A DNA stretch of 64,000 nt from Balanoglossus misakiensis (Eukaryota; Hemichordata), in contig CM082593.2 of assembly GCA_040954595.2 (NCBI GenBank), positions 372,001 to 436,000 on the forward strand, written 5' to 3'. A program made the position numbers and the translations under genes. Below the pieces are notes generated by a model. That model ran no database searches, was not told the DNA's origin, and saw only the letters and a program-made list of their open reading frames with translations. Numbering within the stretch: position 1 is the stretch's first letter; every line of letters begins with the position of its first letter. Positions 27,101 through 34,290 of the stretch are shown here, one piece after another.

Positions 27101-30100
27101 TCGTTTTCTATTTCTCTTTCAGGAACTTTTAAAAGAGGGCCAAGTGAGTTTCTTACAACTCAACAGTGTGGAAGTTGCAATACACTTAACTTTACGAGAC
27201 TTTGAACTTTTTCAAGCCATTGAACCAACAGAATACATTGACGATCTTTGGAAGATACGGTCGAAACACGGCACAAAAAAACTTAGAGATTTTGAGGAGG
27301 TGAGTACAATGTCTATCACATAACTCTGACAGCCTCTGTCTTTGTACCTGTGAAGGTTACCTCTAACCCTTTCACCCCCAGTTCCCTCTTTAGAGGTCCA
27401 GCTTCACAATAGAAAACAATGGGTTTGGACTGACCCATGGTGGTGAAAGGGTTGAGTCATAGAGCAATATTTTGTTCTGATTATATCTTTTCTGGCATTG
27501 TGTACTAGCCTGAAAGTAACTTTGCTTTGTTCTTCTTCAATTTACAGCTTGTTGATCAAGAGATGTTTTGGATCGTCACGGAAATATGCAATGAACCTAA
27601 CATAGTGAAGAGAACGAGAATTGTCAAACAGTTCATTAAAATTGCCAGTAAGTGTCTGATGAAATGTGTTACTCTTTCATTCAGGAATAAAACAGATACC
27701 GATAAAAAGTGCTCAAATGATGTGTAATTGTACTGAATTGTTTAGTGGTGTTGAATATTTGAAAATAAGCTTTTACTAGTACTCCCATAAACTCTGCCAG
27801 TTGTGATATCAACATGATTCATATTTTGTTTTACAGGACATTGCAAAGACTGTAAAAATTTCAACTCCATGTTTGCAATCTTGAGTGGCTTATCACACAG
27901 TGCAGTCACTAGGTTGCGATCGACGTGGGACAAGATTCCCAGTAAATACTCCAAGATGTTTGCTGATCTTCAAGATTTCATGGACCCATCCAGAAACATG
28001 TGCAAGTATAGAAATCTTGTCAACTCGGAGAATGCCCAACCACCAGTGGTAAGGAATACTTCTAACTTGTCATGATGAAAGCATGTAATCTACAACTAAA
28101 ATAGGTTATATCGTCTTTAGAAAGTGATATTTTTTTGCATTTTAAACCCAATGTCTCCTGTGGTCAGCAATCATTGAATGTCTGTCTTTCCATTCATCTT
28201 CAGATTCCATTTTTCCCAGTGGTCAAGAAAGATTTGACATTTATCCATCTAGGAAATGATTCTGTTGTCGATAATCTGATTAACTTTGAAAAACTGCGGA
28301 TGATTGCGAAGGAAGTGCGGTATATCTGTCGGATGGGGTCATCATACTTTGTGAGTAACAGTAATTGATCTAATAGTGATCTGTATAAATGATAAAAGCT
28401 GTAACTTAGCTAAGACGATTTCGAATTCATTGATTGGATAAATTGTGATAGTGAATTTGTTGAGTGAATGAAGCTGAATCTTTCTGTGTTTTTGTCTTTC
28501 TGCAGGATCCCAAGAATATGTTTGATCACACGTCCACAGTTGGCGGGCCAAGTGTGGCGTTTGCTGTCCTAGGAGCTGTGGCCGGTCCCACAGTCGCCGC
28601 ACAGAGAAAGAAAACATATGGAAGGAGAAATTCAACGCTTCCTAACCCAAAGAAAATATGGGAAGAGGTAAGGCCATTTCCACTGTAAATTTTCTTTGTG
28701 AAGTTACTGTGTGATCACAGCCATGTTTCCTTGTTTCAATTCTTCTTTTTATTTTTATATTTTCCAGAGCCAAATGGAACGAAAAGTCAAAGAGTACATC
28801 AAAAACACCAAAGTAGTAAAAGATGAAAAAGAACTCATGAAACTGTCAGTGATCTGTGAGGGCGCTACAACATCAGGTTTGTTGACCCAGAATGTCTAGG
28901 CATGTTTGTAGCCATGGAAACAGGATGCTGTAAATTACACATTGATGTGTTATTTCTTGAAAGGTGGTATCACCTGGACTTTTTCTATGTAGATGTTCAA
29001 TATACTGTTAGATTTGAGAAGATGCGAGCTATAAAAGTACCGAGAAGAGCAGAGTCACCTTGTGATCGTTTACGGAGAACACATAGTAAGACTTATTTTT
29101 AAATTGATTTCTTCAGATCATACCAACTGCAATATATTTGAAATCATGGATAAGTTTTGTTTACTGTATTCCATCACGGTCACTTTGAACAGTTTGGATA
29201 AATCTATGATGGACATGTTTATCACAAATCAGAGTTTGAAAGTACTTACTGGTATTAAAGCTAGACAGCAAAACTTATCCTTTTAATATATTGCAGTTGT
29301 GTATGAATCATAGCCTTACACAAATATTTATTATATTTTCCCAAATTTTTTTGCACAGATAAACCACAACCAGGTTCATCGACAATATCAAGTTCATCTC
29401 TTAGGAGAAACACCCTGCCAAACTTAACAGAAAGTACAACATCACTAACACAAACAAAACCAATCAACACAACAACAGCAGTAGCAACAACAACATCAAT
29501 ACAGGCTAAGAGAATGGTGTTTCCAGATGAACCTAAAACAAGATTTGGTGAGGTTTCTTCTGAATCTATTCCTGTCTTTCTTCGTTCCTGTCAATTCCTC
29601 TATCTGTAGCAGTGTTGTAACTCTTTGTGGCTGGCTAAATGTCCATGGCTGTCATTAGCGGTACCTGTCTCTGTGTACTGTTATGTGTGTGTTGTTGTGT
29701 CTATCAATCTGTACATCTTTAGACACACCTACAGAGAAGGGACCTAGGACAGGCATGTTGTGCGTGTCTGAGAATGTACCTGATAATATAATAAATTTTG
29801 ACACCAAATGAAACTGAATTTTTTTTTCTTCTCACTGTGACAGGTGCTACGTCACCTAAGCATCTCAGGAAGCTTCTAGCATTGTCAGAAGAGGGACAGA
29901 AAAGAATGAAAAGTAGCAAAGGAAGTTTGAACATATTCAGACCTTCCAAAAGTGCCAATACTTCGCCATCTTCATCTCCTCCAAACTCGCCACCTGAGGG
30001 CGTACGACAACAACTACGTAGACCTCCCAGTTTACAGCGATCACACACAGACACCAGTGAAAGTGGGGTTGGTAGTGCTGGTAGCAGTATTGGTAGTTCA

Positions 30101-32517
30101 GATACACATTCTTCAGAAAGGATTAGAGCATACATTCCAGGAGGTAAGTGATAATGAACAAATGTTTACACGCAGGATGAAAGCACATGAAGTAGAAAGT
30201 GAATGAAACACTTTTCAGGCCATCGTGAAGGAATATCTACATGCCATTTATTGAGAAGTACTTTTTGATTGAACCAACTTTTCCTTGACAGGTTCAGCAA
30301 GATCTTCTTACACAAGTTCTTATGACACAACAAGTCTCGACTCCGCTCACAGTGCTGCTTCAAGTTACGACAGCAAAAGTATTTCATCGGTGGGATCAGC
30401 ATCTCCGCCAATCAGAGAACAAAGACACCATCTTTTACGAGGTAAAATATCTGCTTTTAATTCTAGTTCCAGTGCATATGATCTCATGGATTGATTTGCA
30501 CTTTCATCCATGTGGTCATGTGTCTGTGTGTCTGCAGTCATTTCTCAGACACACAGAATGTTTTCAAGAGCCATGGGCAGTATACCTTAGTATACATCAG
30601 TCCTTTGCTTTTGTTTTGTGATCTAATCAAAGATGGCAGATTGCTGCTATTTTGTTAACAAAAGTGAAAAAAACCCCACTGTAAATAGCTTCCCATATAT
30701 TCAATTTATCATTGTTATTGTTAATGTTGCATTGGCAATATCATAAAGTCCATGGTGTGCACACATTTGCTGTGGGAAAAATATCACGGTACAAAAGGCA
30801 AGAAACAGATTCCAAAAACCCATCTGGCTTTTCTGTCATTATGAAAAAGAAATCATGCAAAAAGGCTAGATTTGTAGACAGCTTGCTGTATTGTTGATTC
30901 TGTTGCATATTGTCTAGAGGGCGCTGTCATTTTTCTTCACAGCTCGTCATTTGTCACCCCCACCAGCTTTCAATCACCACAAACAAGTGGCCAATCTTCC
31001 GCCAAAGCCATTACCACCACCAACACAACAACAACAACAACAACAACAAAGTAACAAGATAACAGCCCCTCCGTCACACACTGTCGGAAACCCTCCAACT
31101 CCCCCAGATTATAAAACTGCAACTGCCAGCTTAGGTAGGTGTGCTTTGTTTGTCTTTTGTCTGTCTACCATGCATGTTTTGTTTCTCCTTCAATTTTCCC
31201 TTGTTTTCATTTTGTTTTGTTTTGCTTGTAACTATTAAATGTTAGAGTGCTTGCTCTGCATGCTACGCCTCATACTTCTTTGATAAAGTGCACCTCAGTT
31301 AGGGTTAAGGGTCAAGGTTAAAGGGTCAAGGTTATACAAGGTGGGCAAAATCACTAATTCACTCCCATCTGAACCGTTCGTCCTTTGTGAAAGTGATTGT
31401 CCCGTCTCAGTTACTCACAAATGTAATTCATTTCTCCCCATTACAGCCAACAGTCCATTCAAAACACAACAATCCAACCAAGGTAGACGGCCAACAAAAC
31501 CACCAGACTACCGAGTGGCTACTGCAGCCCGATCACGTAAGAATATCATCCACTATGTGGGAGGTGCGTTTAGGGGTGATTACCAGGATAACTGACTGAT
31601 GTTTCGCTTCCAACATCATCTGAACAACAGGGGGTGTCCCTCCTAGTCCTTGGCCATCATCCACTTTCAAAATGTTAAACACATTTGTTGGAATATCATA
31701 AAAAAACATTATAAACAAATGTTGGTTATTTAATGATGAATGATTATGCTAAATCTAAATAATAATTATGATATGTTTCGGATGAAATATAATGGCCATA
31801 ATTTATGCAAATTAATTTTTATATTGCTTGTTCTTCACTGGCATGTATTTTTTATCAAGCCAAAACAACATCACCCCATCATATCCCAACCAAACTCATT
31901 AATATTATTTGCACAAAGTTTCCACCTTTTCAAGTATGTTTAATCAAGTAAGGAGGCATTTGAATCTTGTCTATGTGGTTTTGTAATGTGGTTGTTTCTT
32001 TACTGATTTTGCTGGGTGATTATTGCGTAGTTTGTCATTTCTGTGCTCCAGTGTGTTAGTGTGAAGTTAGTGAAATGTTTTCTTTCAATATGGTCGTTGA
32101 CTTTTTCCAAGAAGAAAATAAGACTTGTTACAAAATAGTCATTGACTTTTTCAATACATATATTCAAGATAACAGTTTGTAAACACATGGATTATTTCAG
32201 TCAGAATGTATCAATTAAGGATGTCCCAATCTACAAAATGCAGTTAGTTAACTCAAATTAGACCAAAAATATGACAATCCTGGTGGTCTAATACTATTTC
32301 TGTCTTTCTAGGTTCAACAGATGATAACAACGAGCCTCAAGATTACTTTGATGAAGGTAAAGAATTTTACTTCATGAGATGATATCAGGCTGACAATTCT
32401 TTTACCTCTACGTGAAACATTTTCATCGATAAATGTTGAAAGTGTCATAAATATGGTGTATTTATTTTTAGAATTCTCTTTTTGATTTCAGATGGTGAAC
32501 AGGTGTCCGTGGTGTAG
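6474..32517 (+). CDS. RAPGEF2/6-like: Rap guanine nucleotide exchange factor, PDZ-GEF type (RAPGEF2/RAPGEF6 orthologue), 5' end missing
   Basis: Cytosolic exchange factor that loads GTP onto Rap1/Rap2, acting at cell junctions and membranes in known relatives. Coding exons: 6474-6601, 7363-7446, 16842-16917, 17929-18063, 18942-18992, 22262-22501, 22670-22742, 23049-23185, 23588-23673, 23869-24091, 24503-24667, 24836-24943, 25152-25223, 25380-25511, 25656-25764, 25914-26166, 26279-26492, 26660-26896, 27123-27299, 27548-27647, 27837-28048, 28204-28350, 28506-28667, 28768-28876, 28993-29085 (possible cassette), 29359-29547, 29844-30143, 30292-30441, 30943-31134, 31447-31536, 32312-32356, 32492-32517. 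All phases join, giving 1504 residues from exon 1. Domain order: cNBD-like (1-96), linker, second cNBD-like (about 260-390), RasGEF-N (412-526), PDZ (530-606), RA (735-841), CDC25 (842-1053), Ser/Pro-rich tail ending EQVSVV, close to the vertebrate EQVSAV PDZ ligand. The first exon is entered in phase 0 from an exon not seen here; ATG 6477 is an internal alternative start. Confidence 0.95.
11860..11992. repeat. Palindromic CA/TACG/TATG microsatellite
   Basis: ACAC repeats run into alternating ACGT and ATGT tetranucleotides. The stretch around 11920-11950 (TACGTATGTATGTACGTACG) is mirrored in complement by 11962-11982 (ACATACGTACGTACATACGT), with AAATATGTAAAT between, so each strand can fold into a long imperfect hairpin. 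Confidence 0.85.
13446..13552 (+). CDS. Candidate alternative first exon of RAPGEF (short N-terminus, skips first cNBD)
   Basis: An ATG at 13446 has purine G at -3 and A at +4, and an in-frame TAA lies just upstream at 13434-13436. It opens 35 codons (begins [13 protein letters not shown], ends MSTLLTE) and reaches a strong donor (AG/GTAAGA) at 13553. The exon leaves two bases, exactly what exon 16842-16917 needs, and regenerates the same Ser codon that exon 2 gives. The product would begin with this short peptide, then SFGKRTSG, losing most of the first nucleotide-binding-like module. The surrounding 100 bases are richer in G+C and CpG than the intron around them. As I recall, vertebrate RAPGEF2 also has isoforms with alternative N-termini. 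No transcript evidence is available here. Confidence 0.6.
16944..17130. repeat. GGAT and GAT-rich microsatellites after exon 3
   Basis: About four GGAT units at 16944-16962, then a diffuse purine-rich GATGATGGT region at about 17050-17130. Reverse-strand open frames here are His/Ser-rich low-complexity artefacts of the repeat. Confidence 0.8.
17590..17650. repeat. CTGT / CCAT microsatellite
   Basis: Imperfect CTGT units interrupted by CCATCCATCC in the intron between exons 3 and 4. Nothing else is seen here. Confidence 0.75.
17929..22501 (+). CDS. RAPGEF exons 4-6: linker between nucleotide-binding modules
   Basis: Exons 17929-18063 (45 codons), 18942-18992 (17 codons) and 22262-22501 (80 codons) all start and end in phase 0, so each can be skipped without a frameshift. 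Exon 4 carries [11 protein letters not shown], a short likely helix. Exons 4 and 5 both end in an almost identical RTQSLG(D/E)(D/E) motif. Exon 6 carries a Ser-rich then acidic stretch ([29 protein letters not shown]) that matches the vertebrate Ser-rich region followed by an acidic run. Exons 4-5 have no clear vertebrate counterpart that I can recall. Confidence 0.85.
18074..18106. repeat. T12-G21 homopolymer junction
   Basis: Twelve T followed by 21 G, starting 10 bases inside the intron after exon 4 (donor at 18064). The G run can form G-quadruplexes in the transcript. Exact run length may be affected by assembly error. Confidence 0.9.
21057..21145 (-). mobile_element. 89-bp inverted-repeat (MITE-like) element, copy 1
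   Basis: Begins AACCCTTTCACC and ends GGTGAAAGGGTT, a 12-base terminal inverted repeat. Its reverse complement aligns along its full length with the copies at 27365 and 33166, including an internal GGTCCAGC and ATAGAAAACAA. No coding capacity. Confidence 0.75.
22122..22200. mobile_element. Degenerate copy of the 89-bp inverted-repeat element
   Basis: About 79 bases with eroded ends (TTTTTCACC and GGTGAAAAGG). An internal GGTCTGG, GATTGACCCA and GCAGTGGTGAAAA retain family similarity. It lies just upstream of exon 6. Confidence 0.45.
22670..24091 (+). CDS. RAPGEF exons 7-10: second cyclic-nucleotide-binding-like domain
   Basis: Exons 22670-22742, 23049-23185, 23588-23673 and 23869-24091. The order is [17 protein letters not shown], then [13 protein letters not shown], a hydrophobic beta core, [43 protein letters not shown] and [15 protein letters not shown]. 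This matches the second module of RAPGEF2/6 throughout. Where a true cAMP site has an arginine after the FGE loop, this sequence reads [15 protein letters not shown], so the pocket looks degenerate, as in other PDZ-GEFs, which are reported not to bind cAMP with high affinity. Confidence 0.93.
24503..25223 (+). CDS. RAPGEF exons 11-13: RasGEF N-terminal (REM) domain
   Basis: Exons 24503-24667, 24836-24943 and 25152-25223, all phase 0. Motifs in order: [64 protein letters not shown] and [13 protein letters not shown]. These are the diagnostic helices of the Ras exchanger motif that packs on and stabilises the catalytic CDC25 domain. Length and order match vertebrate RAPGEF2/6. Confidence 0.94.
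25380..25764 (+). CDS. RAPGEF exons 14-15: PDZ domain
   Basis: Exons 25380-25511 and 25656-25764. The ligand-binding loop reads GCGIF where vertebrate relatives have GFGIF, followed by [21 protein letters not shown] and a final beta strand (HLSITLKTN). The PDZ binds C-terminal peptides and is the domain after which PDZ-GEFs are named. The Phe-to-Cys change lies in the carboxylate-binding loop and could alter ligand preference; that is inference. Confidence 0.93.
25914..26896 (+). CDS. RAPGEF exons 16-18: basic/Ser linker and Ras-association domain
   Basis: Exons 25914-26166, 26279-26492 and 26660-26896. Exon 16 is a basic linker ([21 protein letters not shown], then a lysine-rich run and KLSILPNK). 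Exon 17 contains LSNSNPDL and starts the RA domain at [10 protein letters not shown]. Exon 18 continues [38 protein letters not shown] and GRYYLKNNM. In vertebrate PDZ-GEFs this RA domain binds GTP-loaded Ras-family proteins (Rap1 for RAPGEF2, M-Ras for RAPGEF6) and brings the protein to membranes. Confidence 0.93.
27123..28350 (+). CDS. RAPGEF exons 19-22: CDC25 catalytic exchange domain
   Basis: Exons 27123-27299, 27548-27647, 27837-28048 and 28204-28350. Conserved blocks in order: [30 protein letters not shown] with [52 protein letters not shown] and [15 protein letters not shown]. The [12 protein letters not shown] block and the catalytic helical hairpin are intact, so the exchange activity should be functional. 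Identity to vertebrate RAPGEF2/6 is highest here. An 89-bp inverted-repeat element lies in the intron between exons 19 and 20. Confidence 0.96.
27365..27453 (+). mobile_element. 89-bp inverted-repeat (MITE-like) element, copy 2
   Basis: Perfect 12-base terminal inverted repeats AACCCTTTCACC / GGTGAAAGGGTT, inside the intron between the first two CDC25 exons. Internal sequence AGAGGTCCAGC and AATAGAAAACAATGG matches copies 1 and 3. Confidence 0.8.
28506..29085 (+). CDS. RAPGEF exons 23-25: post-catalytic region, hydrophobic insert and candidate cassette exon
   Basis: Exon 28506-28667 begins [10 protein letters not shown] and then has a Gly/Ala/Val-rich hydrophobic run ([17 protein letters not shown]), followed by [17 protein letters not shown], which aligns with the vertebrate KKRVRRSSFLNAKK stretch. 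Exon 28768-28876 holds [11 protein letters not shown]. The next candidate exon, 28993-29085 (93 bases), enters and leaves in phase 1, has a good polypyrimidine acceptor and a GTAAGA donor, and codes for basic residues. Exon 24 can join 29359 directly in frame, so this 31-codon exon may be alternative or may not be used. Confidence 0.75.
29359..32517 (+). CDS. RAPGEF exons 26-32: Ser/Pro-rich tail with two PPxY motifs and PDZ ligand
   Basis: Exons 29359-29547, 29844-30143, 30292-30441, 30943-31134, 31447-31536, 32312-32356 and 32492-32517. All internal junctions are phase 1, so many tail exons are skippable in frame. Exon 27 starts [18 protein letters not shown], matching a vertebrate tail motif. 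Exon 29 has an eight-Gln run from a CAA microsatellite, then [12 protein letters not shown]. Exon 30 has [12 protein letters not shown]. The two PPDY motifs fit the class that recruits NEDD4-type WW ubiquitin ligases, as described for vertebrate RAPGEF2. The last exon ends EQVSVV then TAG at 32515-32517. Confidence 0.92.
31027..31051 (+). repeat. CAA microsatellite coding for polyglutamine in RAPGEF exon 29
   Basis: Eight consecutive CAA codons inside the proline-rich tail. Pure repeats like this are often length-polymorphic; the reading frame is unaffected by whole-unit changes. Confidence 0.9.
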
Positions 32518-33165
32518 CACTTGGATGGAAAATCTTGTAAAATATTGTAAATATCATTCGTATTGGCGTCTCTACTTGTCTTTAATAGTCATCTTCAAGA
32601 TGAACTTGGCCTTGGAATTATGTGACTTTACACACTTCATCTGATTGGAATATCTGGATCAAGTGGTTTCCTTTTAAGTATGGAATTCCACTGATTGAAA
32701 CCGTTGGTGATTGGATGTGATTTTTGACTTTCATTGTGCGAAGTTACGAGTTCTCCTATTGGCTGGACATCAACTGCTTCAGTAATTCCCATTGGAGTTC
32801 CCATGTCATGTGACCAACATGTGGTGTGATCTTGACCTATGACTGGCTCCCACACATTGTCATCAAATACAAAATCGTTGCGTGGTGCTTTAAGTCTGGC
32901 ATATGCAAAACTGTTGTGAGTGGACCATTTTGCCTTCAATGAATATTGTTAAAATTGTCGTAATTTTAATAATTATGTGATCGGACACTCTCTGAACTGT
33001 GTTTCAGTGTTAAACAGATGTTTACAATTTTAGCATTTGACTTCAAGAAAGGTGTTAACTTATTTACCCTATAGATGGACACACTGTGTACCTTTCAAAA
33101 AGACTTTTCAAGACTTCTCACATTTGTCAACTTGTTTATTTATTAAAATGTCTGTGATGTGCATA

Positions 33166-33254
33166 AATGCTTTCACCCCCATTTCCCTGTATACAGGTCT
33201 AACTTTACCATAGAATACAATGGATTTGGACCAAACCATGGTGGTGAAAGGGTT
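33166..33254 (+). mobile_element. 89-bp inverted-repeat (MITE-like) element, copy 3
   Basis: Same orientation as copy 2; the left end has two changes (AATGCTTTCACC), the right end is intact (GGTGAAAGGGTT). It lies in the RAPGEF 3' UTR. Internal ACAGGTCTAAC and ATAGAATACAATGG match the family. Confidence 0.75.
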
Positions 33255-33783
33255 AATAAGAATGTTAATCTTAATGACCTCCCCATTGTGTCAAGGGGGG
33301 CCTAACCTGAAATCACATTCTTTTTCACGGATGCGTTCTGTGTAACATCCTGTGAAAACAAAGGTGACGAAACAGGTGACAATGAGGGCGCTCTGTCATC
33401 AAAACCTGTAATATAAATGTAAATAACATTGTGACTGTACAATTTATGTGAAGTAATGTATTGAAATCATGTTAAGTATGAACAAATTTTTTTTGAAATC
33501 TTCACCAATGAAATAATTGTCAATGAATTATGTCCCTGTGAAAACCTACCTATTTGAATTATTTTAATCTAAAGAAATTTTTGTAAGTTATTTTTCCAAA
33601 CAACTATACTGCCATTTTCGTTGAGAAAGCAATATTTTTTGTGTGTGCAAACAACTGAAGTTTCATTTTTCTGTCTCGACAATTCATTTCACCATATCAC
33701 TATGGACTTTTTGCACTTCCCATCTGCAACAGAAATCAAAATCTCATTTGCTTTTTAGAATGGGGTTATTTAATTGATATATG

Positions 33784-33789
33784 TTTATT
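33784..33789 (-). terminator. Candidate polyadenylation signal of the GPCR gene
   Basis: Reverse-strand AATAAA about 500 bases past the GPCR stop. It lies inside the 3' UTR predicted for the convergent RAPGEF gene, so the two transcripts may overlap at their 3' ends. I saw no closer canonical signal. Confidence 0.35.
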
Positions 33790-33940
33790 ACCCTGTGAAT
33801 TTTTTCATTGAACATTGTAATTTATATATTTTAGTATATTGTGGAGACGAGCAGGTAATGTAATATTCTAGATGTCTACATGTGCTGCGACTGTGTACAG
33901 AATTTTCCTATTGTCTGCATGCTTGTTTTAGATGATGATA

Positions 33941-33946
33941 AATAAA
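33941..33946 (+). terminator. Candidate polyadenylation signal of RAPGEF
   Basis: Perfect AATAAA about 1.4 kb after the stop codon, followed by AT-rich sequence. It is a good forward-strand candidate before the tail-to-tail GPCR gene begins; other A-rich variants upstream could also be used. Confidence 0.5.
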
Positions 33947-34290
33947 GAACAAACTCTTCATGATAGATCTATCGTGCAGTACTCAAGTGAAAACACACGT
34001 ATGTTCGTCAAACGTCGTTCAAAACCAGCAAAAAAGCTACCACTGTCACTATATATCTCCTGTGCTAAGCTTGGTCGCGTTGCTATGGTTATGTATCACC
34101 GCATAAAATCCCCGGAAGGCGAGGTGAAGATGGCAGGTTAGTTAGTACCCTGAGTGAATAGCAGTGAAGTGCAGACTACTTGAGTGACTCTCTGTGTGTC
34201 TTCCTTAGCAACAACCTATGTCCATTCGGGAATTGCCTTCAGATAGCTCAGGTAAAACAGTGTAACCACTGAACCTGTGTGTTTGCACAA

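Larger units (their letters stand above)
32518..33965 (+). other. RAPGEF 3' untranslated region
   Basis: No coding exon is visible downstream of the TAG. The AT-rich stretch contains an 89-bp inverted-repeat element (33166-33254) and ends near an AATAAA at 33941-33946. Reverse-strand frames here (for example 32639-32939) show no family features and are taken as chance. The end point is estimated about 20 bases past the signal. Confidence 0.55.

Noticed and set aside
32639-32939. 100-codon reverse open frame in the RAPGEF 3' UTR
   Set aside because: No recognisable motifs, no splice context, lies within the UTR of a well-supported gene.
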